From: Candidatus Laterigemmans baculatus
Lineage (GTDB): Bacteria; Planctomycetota; Planctomycetia; Pirellulales; Pirellulaceae
Assembly (NCBI RefSeq): GCF_010367455.1
Contig: NZ_WRPR01000043.1
Location: forward strand, 1-64,000
Length of the DNA stretch: 64,000 bases
Direction: 5' to 3'
This document shows, in pieces, positions 49,419 through 58,456 of this stretch (the first letter of the stretch is position 1; every line of letters begins with the position of its first letter). The notes beneath the pieces were generated by a model that was not told the DNA's origin, made no database searches, and worked only from the letters and a program-made list of their open reading frames with translations. The position numbers were made by a program, and so were the translations under genes.

Positions 49419-51782
49419 ATGCCCATGAGTGCTGTTCCTTCCAAGCGTACCCGGGTCGAACGGGTCCAAGCCTTACCGTTGCCGCCGGGCCGCTTCCAGC
49501 AGCTCAGCGAGCAGTTCCGACATGCTGCGCTCTGGGGCCGCTTTGCCCTGGCCGGCTTGGCGGCGGTGATCATGCTGGTCGTCTGCCAGTGCTGGGAGCC
49601 GCCGTTCTCCTATCGCACCGGCTACGTCCCGCCGCGGGACATGATCGCCCGCGTGAACTTTCAGGTTCCCGACGAGACCAAGACGCGGATCCTGCAGGAC
49701 CAGCGACGGCGCGAAACGATCGTCTACTACCGCAACCGCAGCCAATCGCTGAACCAGCTGCGGGAAGCGCTTCGGGACCAGCTGTTCCTGGTCCTCTCGG
49801 CGCCGAGCCTCGAACAGCTCAGCAGTGAAGGGCAGGACGCCTGGGGAGACTTCTTCATCGGCGACGAGACGGCTGGCCCAGACGATTCGGCGCTGGCTCG
49901 CTTCGCCGCGCTCAAGGCGACCTTTGCCGACGATCCGGAGCTGAAGCGGCTCGACGAAGCGGTCAAGCTGGCTCTGCTGCCGCACATCGAGCACGGGCTG
50001 CTGCTCAGCCTGAGCCACTCGATCGACGCCGGCAATCAGGCGGTGATCAATGTCTACGATGCAGGGCATCCCGATTTGGCGATCCCCGTCGAGATCGACA
50101 AAGTCCGGATCGCCACCGCGTCGATCGAATTGGTCGATCGGCTCAAACGCGAAGTGATCCAGCGTTTCGAACGCGAGGAAGCCCCGGTCGCCGCCGAGAT
50201 GATCGCCGAGTGGTTGGCCGAGCGGCTGCCGGTGACGTTGACGTACGACCCGGAGCTGAGTGCGGCAGCCCGCGACGCGGCGGCCGAGAGCGTCGAGCCG
50301 GTGATGGTTCCCTTCACCGCGGGAGTGACCAGTCTCGCTCCGGCCGGGCGTCCGCTGCGAGCGGAGAAACTCGAACTGCTTCGCTACGAGTGGAATCAGC
50401 TCCGCGAGCGGCAGACGTGGACCGACCGGATGCTCCGCGTCGGGGCCTACTTCGGGATGATCACCGCGCTGTACATGCTGGTCGGCGGCTACATCTACTT
50501 CGTCGACGACCGACGGATGATCCTCGACCATCTGCAGCTGGCCCGCCTGCTGGGGCTGGCGACGATCACCATCGCGCTGTGCCAATTCGCCTCCCGCGAA
50601 CAGTGGCAGTCGGAGGTCGTGCCGTTGACGATGGCCGCGATCGTGGCCGCCATCGCCTACGGCCGTGAGCTGGCTTTGGTGCTGCTCTCGGCGCTCTGCC
50701 TGGCCACGACGCTGTTCGTCAGCCAGGACGTCAACGACTTGGTTTCGCTCTCGGCCGCGTCGCTCAGCTGTATCCTGTTCCTGGGCCGGATTCGCAGTCG
50801 TTCACGGCTGCTGTACGTGGGAATCGGAGCGGCGATCGTGACCGCGGCGACAGTGATCGGGATCGGGATCGTCACCGACCAGACGATGATGGATCAGCCG
50901 ACCGGCGTCGCGCCGGAGGGCTTTTTTCACGCGCTTCCCTTCAGCACCGCGGTGAGCGGTCTGGTCTCCGAAGCGGTCTGGACCGCCGGCTTCGTCGTCG
51001 TCGCCTCGCTGGCAATGACCGGTCTGCTGCCGCTGGTCGAGAAATTGTTTGGCGTCCAGACCGACCTCAGCCTGCTCGAGCTGGGCGACGCCAGCCATCC
51101 GCTGCTGCGGCAGTTAGCCCAGCGAGCCCCCGGCACCTACAACCACTCGATCAACGTCGCCTCGATCGCCGAAGCAGCCGCCGAACGGATCGGAGCCAAC
51201 GGCTTGCTGGTCCGCGTGGGAGCGTACTTCCACGACATCGGCAAGATGTTCAAACCCGACTACTTCATCGAAAACCAGGGACAGGGACCGAACCAGCACG
51301 ATTCGCTACAGCCGGCAATGAGCACGCTGGTGATCATCGCGCACGTCAAAGACGGCGCGGACTTGGCCCGTTCGCACCACCTGCCGGCTCCGATCATCGA
51401 CTTCATTCTCCAGCACCACGGGACGACGCTGGTCGAGTACTTCTACCACCAAGCGGCCCGCAAGAGCGAGCAGAATCCGAACGGCGAAGAAGTTTCGGAC
51501 AAGGATTTCCGCTACCCCGGCCCGCGTCCCCAGACGCTCGAAGCGGCCGTCTTAATGCTCGCCGACACGGTCGAGAGCGCTGCCCGGGCGCTGGTCGACC
51601 CGACCCCTTCGCGAATCGCCAGCTTGGTCGACTCGATCGCGATGAAAAAATTGACCGACCGCCAATTCGACGAATGTGGGCTGACGCTGCTACAGTTGGA
51701 CGTTATCAAGCACAGCCTGGTTAAATCTCTGACCGCCATCTATCACGCACGTGTCAAATATCCCGGCCAACAATCGGCCTGA
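49419..51782 (+). CDS. 7TM-HD domain protein (PgpH-like c-di-AMP phosphodiesterase family)
   Basis: About 787 residues. One N-terminal transmembrane helix (FALAGLAAVIMLVVCQCW) is followed by an extracytoplasmic 7TMR-HDED-type domain (to about residue 340), seven transmembrane segments, and a C-terminal HD phosphohydrolase with APGTYNHSINVASIAEAAAE and YFHDIGKM, then HHGTTLVEYFYHQA. Listeria PgpH hydrolyses c-di-AMP; activity here is inferred from family. No strong Shine-Dalgarno selects between ATG 49419 and 49425. The phoH-HD-ybeY order is widely conserved. The 3' end overlaps ybeY by 32 bp. Confidence 0.92.
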   Translation: MPMSAVPSKRTRVERVQALPLPPGRFQQLSEQFRHAALWGRFALAGLAAVIMLVVCQCWEPPFSYRTGYVPPRDMIARVNFQVPDETKTRILQDQRRRETIVYYRNRSQSLNQLREALRDQLFLVLSAPSLEQLSSEGQDAWGDFFIGDETAGPDDSALARFAALKATFADDPELKRLDEAVKLALLPHIEHGLLLSLSHSIDAGNQAVINVYDAGHPDLAIPVEIDKVRIATASIELVDRLKREVIQRFEREEAPVAAEMIAEWLAERLPVTLTYDPELSAAARDAAAESVEPVMVPFTAGVTSLAPAGRPLRAEKLELLRYEWNQLRERQTWTDRMLRVGAYFGMITALYMLVGGYIYFVDDRRMILDHLQLARLLGLATITIALCQFASREQWQSEVVPLTMAAIVAAIAYGRELALVLLSALCLATTLFVSQDVNDLVSLSAASLSCILFLGRIRSRSRLLYVGIGAAIVTAATVIGIGIVTDQTMMDQPTGVAPEGFFHALPFSTAVSGLVSEAVWTAGFVVVASLAMTGLLPLVEKLFGVQTDLSLLELGDASHPLLRQLAQRAPGTYNHSINVASIAEAAAERIGANGLLVRVGAYFHDIGKMFKPDYFIENQGQGPNQHDSLQPAMSTLVIIAHVKDGADLARSHHLPAPIIDFILQHHGTTLVEYFYHQAARKSEQNPNGEEVSDKDFRYPGPRPQTLEAAVLMLADTVESAARALVDPTPSRIASLVDSIAMKKLTDRQFDECGLTLLQLDVIKHSLVKSLTAIYHARVKYPGQQSA

Positions 51783-52503
51783 GCTCGCCTCAAGCCCGCG
51801 GCCCCACCCGAGCCCACGGCCCGCCGCCGCTCCTTCGCTGCAGATCGAAGTTCATTCGCATCTCGACGGAGAAGCGGAGCCAGCTTCCCCCCAATCCAAC
51901 TCCGGTTCGGACGACTCCGATTCGGGCGACCCCGAGCCTAGCGGCGCCGGTAGCTCTTGGCGGCTACCGGCGATCCCGGCGGATACGCTCGAACTGCTTC
52001 GCACCGCGGCGGCGGCCGCCGCACTCGAGCGGGGCTTTCGCCAGGGATCGATCGAGATCGCCGTCGTGGACGATCCCCAGATCCACGAGCTCAACCGCCA
52101 GTTTCTCCAGCACGACTGGGAAACCGACGTGATCAGCTTTCCGTATGCGTGCGAAGGGGAGGTCCTCGAAGGCGAGTTGATCGTCAGCTGGGAGACCGCG
52201 TTGCGGCAGGCCGCCGGAACCAACTGGCCGGCGGCCACCGAACTGGCCCTGTACGTGATCCACGGCACGCTGCATCTCGCCGGGATGGACGACCGAGAAG
52301 CGGAGGACCGCCGCCAGATGCGGATCGCCGAACAGCGCGTCCTGCAATCGCTCGGGCTCCCCGGAGCGGAGCGGTACGATGTCGACTCGGCGGAGCGGTA
52401 CGATGTCGACTCGGCGGAGCGGTACGACGTCGACTCGGCGGAGCGGTACGATGTCGACTCAGCGGAGCGGGATGGCGTCGACTCAGCGGAGCGGTCGCCG
52501 TGA
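51751..52503 (+). CDS. ybeY: YbeY-family rRNA-processing endoribonuclease, extended and with altered zinc ligand
   Basis: A 250-residue protein; typical YbeY has about 150-170. The YbeY core is at about residues 75-205: IAVVDDPQIHELNRQFLQHD, TDVISFPYA and the metal motif HGTLHLAGMDDREAE. The usual motif is HGxLHLxGYDH; here the third zinc ligand His is Asp. The N-terminal 70 residues are Pro/Ser-rich low complexity, and the C-terminus is built from AERYDVDS octapeptides encoded by a 24-bp repeat. The GTG start at 51751 lies inside the upstream gene and has no Shine-Dalgarno, so a start further downstream is possible. It overlaps the next gene by four bases (GTGA). Confidence 0.88.
   Translation: MSNIPANNRPELASSPRPHPSPRPAAAPSLQIEVHSHLDGEAEPASPQSNSGSDDSDSGDPEPSGAGSSWRLPAIPADTLELLRTAAAAAALERGFRQGSIEIAVVDDPQIHELNRQFLQHDWETDVISFPYACEGEVLEGELIVSWETALRQAAGTNWPAATELALYVIHGTLHLAGMDDREAEDRRQMRIAEQRVLQSLGLPGAERYDVDSAERYDVDSAERYDVDSAERYDVDSAERDGVDSAERSP
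52366..52494. repeat. 24-bp in-frame tandem repeat at the 3' end of ybeY
   Basis: Four near-perfect copies of GCGGAGCGGTACGATGTCGA followed by CTCG (52366-52461), one degenerate copy (52462-52485) and a partial unit. They encode AERYDVDS. The ACTCAGCGGAGCGG part also occurs in the intergenic GAGTAC family at 5.7 kb (reverse strand). Confidence 0.95.
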
Positions 52504-53789
52504 CGCTCGAGACCCTGCTGCCCATATCCACCGTCGGTTTTGTCGCCGGAGCCGTCGGGGGACTCGGAACCGAGCTGTTGGACAACTTTGCCGGCCGCTC
52601 GCTGGAAGCCTACTGCCGGCTCAAGCATCGCCGCGAGCGGTACGGAGCGGTGCTCGATCACCAGCACGACGCGATCCGGGGCGCCGAGTATTTGCGCGTG
52701 ATTGGGAACGTGATTTTTCTTGCCTTTGGAACCGCCTCGCTGGTGGTCTGGCGAGGGACCGACTTTACCTTGGCGACGCTGGTCCTGTGGGCGGTGATCT
52801 CCGGCGCCTCGATCATGCTCACGCACCTCTGGTTTCCCTCGGCGGTCACGCGGTTCGCCTCCTCGCAGCTGCTCTACCACACGTGGCCGTTCTGGCGTTC
52901 GCTGTCGATCGTGGCGGTTCCCTTGTCGGCCCCGGGCGAGATCCTTGAAATCCTTACCCGCCGGCTCGCCGGACAGGGAGACGAGGAGGAGGACGAAGAG
53001 GACATCCTGCACGACGAGATTCGCAAGAACCTGATGGCTGGCTCCCGCGAGGGCTACTTTGGGCAAGGCGTCCGCGAGATGATCCAGGGGGTGCTGGAGC
53101 TGCACGAGGACACGGTTGGGCACATCATGACGCCGCGGAGCGACGTCAACGCGATCCGTCTGGGGATGCCGTGGCCCGAGGTGATGCGGTTTGTCGTCGA
53201 GGTCGGCCGGACGCGGCTGCCGGTCTACGACGAGACGCTCGACCGGATCGTGGGCATTCTGTACGTCAAGGATTTGCTGCCCGAAGTGATCGCTGGAACG
53301 CTTCCCGCGTGCCCCCTCGAGTCGCTGCTCCGCAAGGCCTGGTACGTTTCGACCGATCGTTCGGTCGAGTCGCTGCTCCGCGAGTTCCTCCACAGCCGCA
53401 GCCACATGGCGATCGTGCTCGACGAATTCCAGCAGACCGCCGGGGTGGTCACGATCGAAGACGCGCTTGAGGAGATCGTCGGAGAAATCGTCGACGAGTC
53501 GGACGACGAGGAGCAGATCGAGCTGAAGGTGCTCGACGACGATACGGCCGAAGCGGCGGGCCGCGTGATGATCGACGAGCTGAACGAACAGCTCGGCTGG
53601 GATCTGCCCGAGTCGGAGGAATACGAAACGGTCGCCGGATTCGTCCTGCATCACGCCGGGAGCATTCCGGTCGACGGCCAGGAGCTGACGGTCGGACCGC
53701 TGCGGATCGAGGTCTTGCGGGCCTCGAACCGGCAAATCGAACGACTCCGCCTGCACCGCCAAAATGGGCGGCCGGCCGAACCAAGTTGA
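52500..53789 (+). CDS. CNNM/CorC-type CBS-domain membrane transporter
   Basis: A 429-residue protein of the HlyC/CorC family. A membrane part (ISTVGFVAGAVGGLGTEL, VIFLAFGTASLVVW, TLATLVLWAVISGASIML) resembles DUF21 (CNNM). Then come paired CBS domains (VGHIMTPRSDVNAIRL, TRLPVYDETLDRIVGILYVK, HMAIVLDEFQQTAGVVTIED) and a C-terminal CorC_HlyC domain (YETVAGFVLHHAGSIPVDGQ). Relatives export Mg or Co ions. The GTG at 52500 overlaps the ybeY stop. It is the last gene of the phoH-HD-ybeY-CorC operon. Confidence 0.92.
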   Translation: MTLETLLPISTVGFVAGAVGGLGTELLDNFAGRSLEAYCRLKHRRERYGAVLDHQHDAIRGAEYLRVIGNVIFLAFGTASLVVWRGTDFTLATLVLWAVISGASIMLTHLWFPSAVTRFASSQLLYHTWPFWRSLSIVAVPLSAPGEILEILTRRLAGQGDEEEDEEDILHDEIRKNLMAGSREGYFGQGVREMIQGVLELHEDTVGHIMTPRSDVNAIRLGMPWPEVMRFVVEVGRTRLPVYDETLDRIVGILYVKDLLPEVIAGTLPACPLESLLRKAWYVSTDRSVESLLREFLHSRSHMAIVLDEFQQTAGVVTIEDALEEIVGEIVDESDDEEQIELKVLDDDTAEAAGRVMIDELNEQLGWDLPESEEYETVAGFVLHHAGSIPVDGQELTVGPLRIEVLRASNRQIERLRLHRQNGRPAEPS

Positions 53790-53877
53790 GCTGCCGAATT
53801 GTCGACCGATAGCTCCCTCGGTACACTGCGTGTCCAATCAGAACCCAATCAAAGACTGGCCTCATAGGGATATTCGG

Positions 53878-55197
53878 ATGAGCACGGCGACCAGCCGCAC
53901 GGCAGAGCAAACCGATACCGCAAAACTCAGCATCGGTGACACTGTGCTCGAATTACCCGTGATCACAGGCACGGAAAACGAAAGCGCCTTGGATATTTCC
54001 AAGCTGCGTGCCAAGACGGGGGTGATCACCCTCGACGAAGGATTCGTCAACACGGGCAGCACGACCAGCGCCATCACGTTCCTCAACGGCGAGGAAGGCA
54101 TCCTCCGCTATCGCGGTTACCCGATCGAAACGATCGCCCAGAACTGCGACTTCATCGAGATGTCGTACTTGCTGCTCTACGGCGAATTGCCGACCGCCTC
54201 GGAGCTGCGGACATTCCGCGAGGGAATCCGCCAACACACGATGATCCACGAGGAAATGAAGTCGTTCTACAACGGCTTTCCTCGCGACGCCCACCCGATG
54301 GCGATCCTCTCGAGCGTCGTCGGCGCCCTCTCGACCTTCTACCAAGACTCGCTCGATCCGAACGATCCCGAGCAGGTCACGATCAGCATCTACCGGCTGC
54401 TGGCCAAACTGCCGACGATCGCCGCCTACAGCTACAAAAAGTCGATCGGCCAGCCGTTCATGTACCCGCGGAACGACCTCGACTACACGTCGAACTTCCT
54501 GCACTTGATGTTCGCCACGCCGGCCGGGCCTTACGAGATCGATCCCGATTTCGCCGAAGCGCTCAACCTGCTCCTGATCGTGCACGCCGACCACGAACAG
54601 AACTGCAGCACCTCGACCGTGCGGATGGTCGGCAGCAGCGACGCGAACCTGTTCGCTTGCATCTCGGCCGGGATCAGCGCCCTCTGGGGACCGCTGCACG
54701 GCGGTGCCAACGAGGCCTGCGTCAACATGCTCCAGCAGATCGCTGACGACGGCGGCGATGTCGACAAGTACGTCAACATGGCCAAGGACAAGACGAACGG
54801 CTTCCGTTTGATGGGCTTTGGCCACCGGGTCTACAAGAACTACGACCCGCGAGCGTTGATCATCAAGAAAGCCTGCGACAAGCTGCTCGCCAAGCTGCAA
54901 CTGGACGACCCGTTGTTCGAAGTCGCCCAGAAGCTCGAAGAGGTCGCCCTGCGGGATCCGTACTTCGTCGAGCGGAAGCTGTATCCGAACGTCGACTTCT
55001 ACTCGGGCGTGATCTACCGAGCTCTGGGAATTCCCGTTCAGATGTTCACAGTGCTGTTCGCCATCGGACGGCTCCCCGGCTGGTTGGCCCACTGGGTCGA
55101 GATGCACAACTCGCCGAGCAAGCGGATCGGTCGCCCGCGGCAGATCTACGTCGGCCCGACCGAGCGGGAGTGGACCCCGATCGAATCGCGGTCGTAG
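53878..55197 (+). CDS. gltA: Citrate synthase
   Basis: A 439-residue citrate synthase of the hexameric type I family, the entry to the TCA cycle. Conserved segments include GEEGILRYRGYPIE, CSTSTVRMVGSSDANLFACI (in part), LWGPLHGGANEACVNMLQ with an active-site His, MGFGHRVYKNYDPRA with the catalytic His region, and VDFYSGVIYRALGIP with the catalytic Asp. The start is ATG 53878 with TAGGGA upstream. Monocistronic by context. Confidence 0.97.
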   Translation: MSTATSRTAEQTDTAKLSIGDTVLELPVITGTENESALDISKLRAKTGVITLDEGFVNTGSTTSAITFLNGEEGILRYRGYPIETIAQNCDFIEMSYLLLYGELPTASELRTFREGIRQHTMIHEEMKSFYNGFPRDAHPMAILSSVVGALSTFYQDSLDPNDPEQVTISIYRLLAKLPTIAAYSYKKSIGQPFMYPRNDLDYTSNFLHLMFATPAGPYEIDPDFAEALNLLLIVHADHEQNCSTSTVRMVGSSDANLFACISAGISALWGPLHGGANEACVNMLQQIADDGGDVDKYVNMAKDKTNGFRLMGFGHRVYKNYDPRALIIKKACDKLLAKLQLDDPLFEVAQKLEEVALRDPYFVERKLYPNVDFYSGVIYRALGIPVQMFTVLFAIGRLPGWLAHWVEMHNSPSKRIGRPRQIYVGPTEREWTPIESRS

Positions 55198-55240
55198 GGC
55201 GAGTAACTGGGCCGCTCGCGTCAGTCGAAAAACAGAACGA

Positions 55241-55612
55241 CACCCTCCCCCCGGGAGGGTCGCGAGGAACGAGCGGGGAGGGGCCGGGAGACGTTCGCGT
55301 GATAAGTGCGTGCGACCCTTTTTCCTCAACGAATTGGCTTGTTTTCTAACGGCTCAATCGAGAGTTCGTGCCGAAACCCATTGCCCTCCCCGGGCCTAAG
55401 AGCCCGACCTTCCCGGGGGGAGGGTGATGTTTTGACGCGCCGTTTCTACTTCTGGCGACTTTTTCCTCCGGGCTTTCTACCATCCCAGCCCGACCCTCCC
55501 GCAAGCGGGAGGGTGATGTTTTGACGTGCCGTTTCTACTTCTGGCGACTTTTTCCTCCGGGCTTTTCACCGTCCCAGCCCGACCCTCCCGGGGGGAGGGT
55601 GATGACTCAGAG
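55241..55612. repeat. CCCTCCC repeat element and ~87-bp tandem copies
   Basis: The 444-bp gap between convergent gltA and the ACT gene starts with ACCCTCCCCCCGGGAGGGT (55242-55260) and TCGCGAGGAACGAGCGGGGA, then 100 bp of unique DNA. Tandem units follow at 55401, 55487 and 55576 (the last partial). Each unit begins AGCCCGACC[C/T]TCCCG with a hairpin and the first two continue through GTTTCTACTTCTGGCGACTT. No gene is visible. Confidence 0.9.
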
Positions 55613-55641
55613 CCGTTTCTTAAACGACGGTCAAATCGCCC

Positions 55642-56151
55642 CTACGCCAAACCTTCGGGTTCATCGCTGTCGGACAAGTCGGCTTCGGTGATGATGTGGA
55701 AGCCCTTGCTGTTGAGCGTCTCGGTCGAGAGCTCGAGGTTGTCGACCATCAGGGCGACCGAGGGGATACCGCCAGGCTGAGTCAGCAGCGGGTAAGCCTG
55801 GATGATGTTAACCTCGGCCTGCAGCAGCGCCGTGCAGACTCGCAGCAGCGGCTGAGGCCCGCCGGGAAGCTGGACGCCGATCAGGTCCGATTCGATGATC
55901 GCCAGCCCGGCTCGCTCCAAAATCTCGCGTCCCCGCTCGGGATCGCTGACCACGAACCGGACGAACGCGCACTCGGCCGCATCATTGATCGACAGGGCGA
56001 CGATGCGGATCCCCGTGCCTTCGAAGCGGCGGATCAACTCCAGCAGTTGTCCCACCCGGTTTTCCAGAAAAACGGTGAACTGGCGGATTCCCGCGTAATC
56101 GCGTCCCCGCATCGTGTCGAACGAAGTTCCCGCTCCCTCACCAACGCTCAT
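55642..56151 (-). CDS. Tandem ACT-domain protein
   Basis: A 169-residue protein with two ACT domains. The first is at about residues 22-95 (RQFTVFLENRVGQLLELIRR, IRIVALSINDAAECAFVRFV). The second is at about residues 98-160 (LLRVCTALLQAEVNIIQAYPL, VALMVDNLELSTETL). Such stand-alone pairs resemble the amino-acid-sensing proteins related to acetolactate synthase small subunits, but no enzyme gene is adjacent. The ligand is unknown. The ATG at 56151 is chosen; Met14 is an alternative. Intact. Confidence 0.85.
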   Translation of the reverse strand: MSVGEGAGTSFDTMRGRDYAGIRQFTVFLENRVGQLLELIRRFEGTGIRIVALSINDAAECAFVRFVVSDPERGREILERAGLAIIESDLIGVQLPGGPQPLLRVCTALLQAEVNIIQAYPLLTQPGGIPSVALMVDNLELSTETLNSKGFHIITEADLSDSDEPEGLA

Positions 56152-56310
56152 CGTAAATGCTTTCCAATAATGCTACGGCCTAAAAAAATTTCGCCCCCTG
56201 TGGCGACTGGCTTCGCGTGAGAGCGCGGACAAGTGTAGGCTGCCTCCGCCCGATGGGTCAAACCACCCCCCGCCGCTCTTCAATTCCTCTCTCGACGGTA
56301 ACCGACGCCC

Positions 56311-56697
56311 ATGCACCGCTCGCACCGTTTGACGATCCGCGTCACCTACAGCGAAACCGATGGCCAGCGCCGAGTGCACCACGCCAATTATCTCAACTAT
56401 TTCGAGCGGGGGCGGGTCGAACTCCTCCGCTCGCTCGGCCAAAGCTACAAAACGTTCGAAGACGAAGGGCTGATGCTGGTCGTCTCGGAGATGAACGTGC
56501 GGTACTTCCAGCCGGCCGAATTCGATGATCTGCTGGAGCTGGAAACGGCGGTCGAGTCGGCCCGCGGGGCGCGGATTCGCCACTCCTACCGGATCACCCG
56601 CGGCGAGGAGCTGATCGTCACCGCCCAGTCGACCATCGCCTGCGTCGGTTCCGACGGCCGAGTCAAACGGCTGCCCGCCTCGCTGCAAGCGGGCTAG
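56311..56697 (+). CDS. YbgC-like 4-hydroxybenzoyl-CoA thioesterase family protein
   Basis: A 128-residue hot-dog fold acyl-CoA thioesterase. The active-site region TYSETDGQRRVHHANYLNYFERGR has the catalytic Asp (in ETDG) and the HHANYL helix; MNVRYFQPAEFDDLLELET follows as in YbgC. The substrate acyl-CoA is unknown. In the usual signature (TDxxGxVYHxNY) the Gly-Val part is QRRVHH here, a slightly divergent loop. It is divergent from the ACT gene, with 159 bp between, and convergent with the next gene. Confidence 0.88.
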   Translation: MHRSHRLTIRVTYSETDGQRRVHHANYLNYFERGRVELLRSLGQSYKTFEDEGLMLVVSEMNVRYFQPAEFDDLLELETAVESARGARIRHSYRITRGEELIVTAQSTIACVGSDGRVKRLPASLQAG

Positions 56698-56722
56698 TTT
56701 CCCACCCCAATCCGCACCGTGT

Positions 56723-57616
56723 TCAGTAATCCGCATCCTCGGGGGTCACTAGGCGGGCGGTCCGCTGCGACTCGCTCGCCTCGAGCTCTTCGGTCAGCCG
56801 CGCGCGGTATTCCATCATGCTGCTCGCCCCCTGGAAACCGACGACCGTCTCGTCCCAGTCGAGTTGACGGCTGAGGACTCGCCCGGCGTCGATGTCGAAT
56901 CGGATCGTGCCGTTGCTCAGCTGCTGAACCAACTGCGACTTGACCGCCTGATCCTCGATCGGGGTTAGCGGCTCGCTCCGTACGCTGATCGTGGCGACGC
57001 CGGTTTGGACTTTTTCGAGCGTGTACAGCTCGCGGATCTTGATGATCTTCTGGGTTCCCGCTTCGTTGCGGGCCCGAACTTCACGGGGAACGGCCCAGTT
57101 GTCGCCCACCTTCACACGGTTGGCAGGCAAGGGCATCGTCACGTCGCCCATCCCGAGGCTGCTCGAACCGCCACTTCCTTCACTCCGTTCCTTGACCTGG
57201 CCTTGCGAGTTGATCAGGACCGAGCCGAGGGTTCGTCCGAGCCGCTCGGCGACTTGGCTGAACTGGACCGGCGGAATGTCATCGCTGGTGCTGTCCCAGC
57301 GAATCTCTTCGGCGTCTCCGGCTTGCTGGCTCATCTCGACCGAGGCGACGCCGTGGTTGAAGCGGGTGTCTCCCTCGTCATTGACTTCGGTGATATCCCA
57401 GACTTTGACGCTGACCGTGCGGACTTGCGAGGTCTCCTCGGTATCCCCCATCCGCGTCTTGGTTTTGGCCATGTGCACGACGCGGTACCGCACCTGCTCG
57501 CCCTGCCGGAATTTGTACTGCAAAGCGTAGTCAGCTTCGGCGGCCGCGGTCAGGGGAGCCGCCCCTGCGGCACACAACATCCCCAGGGCGAGAGTCGTCA
57601 TCGATCGTCGGAACAT
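56723..57616 (-). CDS. Secreted protein of unknown function
   Basis: A 297-residue protein with a signal peptide (TTLALGMLCAAGAAPLTAAAE). The mature part is predicted mostly beta-strand: LQYKFRQGEQVRYRVVHMAK, KVWDITEVNDEGDTRFNHGV, MPLPANRVKVGDNWAVPREV and FDIDAGRVLSRQLDWDETVV. This layout (a quantity computed as a test of a force or charge-like value is not implied) resembles planctomycete secreted proteins annotated as DUF6263-like, but I am not certain. No catalytic motif is recognised. It stands alone on the minus strand. Confidence 0.6.
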   Translation of the reverse strand: MFRRSMTTLALGMLCAAGAAPLTAAAEADYALQYKFRQGEQVRYRVVHMAKTKTRMGDTEETSQVRTVSVKVWDITEVNDEGDTRFNHGVASVEMSQQAGDAEEIRWDSTSDDIPPVQFSQVAERLGRTLGSVLINSQGQVKERSEGSGGSSSLGMGDVTMPLPANRVKVGDNWAVPREVRARNEAGTQKIIKIRELYTLEKVQTGVATISVRSEPLTPIEDQAVKSQLVQQLSNGTIRFDIDAGRVLSRQLDWDETVVGFQGASSMMEYRARLTEELEASESQRTARLVTPEDADY

Positions 57617-57720
57617 CGGTTGCCTCCATGCGAGCGGGAATCGGAACGAGCAGATTCGCAGGATGCGAATTCCCCCTCAATACCGATTTTTCCCGGATTT
57701 GGACGGTCCGCGGCGGCGGC

Positions 57721-58146
57721 TCAGGCGTTCCAGAGGCTGGCGATCTCGCGGGGCAGGTTGCTCCGCACGTGGTGGATTTGGCCTTCGCTGCAGTGGCGCG
57801 AAAGCAGCCGGAAGACCGCTCGGGCCGCCTCCTCGGGGGCAAACGGCGTCGCGTTGTTCAGCTCTCCCTCGACCCGGTGCAGAAACGACCGTAGATCGCG
57901 CTCCGCGGTCGGATTGTGAGCCGGATTCCAGTTTTCGTAGTACAGCCCGCGGACCAGGAGGGGCAGTTGGCTGCCGAGGTCACAGGCCTCCTCGACCGTC
58001 AACCGGTCGCGGAGCGCGTGCAAGGCTCCGCGGAGCCCTTGGCAAGCTTGCTGCGGATCGGTTCCCAGCTCCTGGGCCAACTCCTCGAGCCACAGATTCG
58101 TCTTCTGAATCGACTTTTCGAATGTCGAGATCGTTGCGGTCGACAT
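57721..58146 (-). CDS. DUF2267 protein
   Basis: A 141-residue all-helical protein matching the DUF2267 pattern: TFEKSIQKTNLWLEELAQEL, LHALRDRLTVEEACDLGSQL, and PLLVRGLYYENWNPAHNPT. Family members are small cytoplasmic proteins of unknown role. The ATG at 58146 is preceded by AAGGAG at 7 bp, a clear Shine-Dalgarno; the longer ORF is rejected. The 310 bp upstream contain only the repeat at 58339-58406. Confidence 0.9.
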   Translation of the reverse strand: MSTATISTFEKSIQKTNLWLEELAQELGTDPQQACQGLRGALHALRDRLTVEEACDLGSQLPLLVRGLYYENWNPAHNPTAERDLRSFLHRVEGELNNATPFAPEEAARAVFRLLSRHCSEGQIHHVRSNLPREIASLWNA

Positions 58147-58338
58147 CGCAGTGCTCCTTAACCTCGTCCCGCACACCCGTCCGAGGCGGCAAGCGAAGCA
58201 GGGATCGGTGGATCAAACCCGCCTGCCGTCGAGAATCACTCGGAAGCAGAACCCCCGCTCCGGAAAGCTTCCTCGACAGCGGCGACCACCCCGATAATGT
58301 GTGCAAAGTACACACCGCTGGCACCGCCCGCGGATAAA

Positions 58339-58406
58339 TCGTTGAACGGCAAGCCGCAGGCGACTGTGTTTTAAAAAGCAGTCGCCTGCGGCTTGCCGTT
58401 AAACGA
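58339..58406. repeat. AACGGCAAGCCGCAGGCGACTG hairpin, second copy
   Basis: Arms 58339-58366 and 58379-58406 are inverted over 28 bp with one mismatch and a 12-bp spacer. The arms match those at 3796-3950, where they enclose an 87-bp core, so the same element exists with different internal lengths. It lies between the DUF2267 and DUF1501 genes. Confidence 0.9.
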
Positions 58407-58456
58407 CTGCGCCACCAACCGCTATGCGATGCTGAAAGCTTACGGGCCAACTCCCC

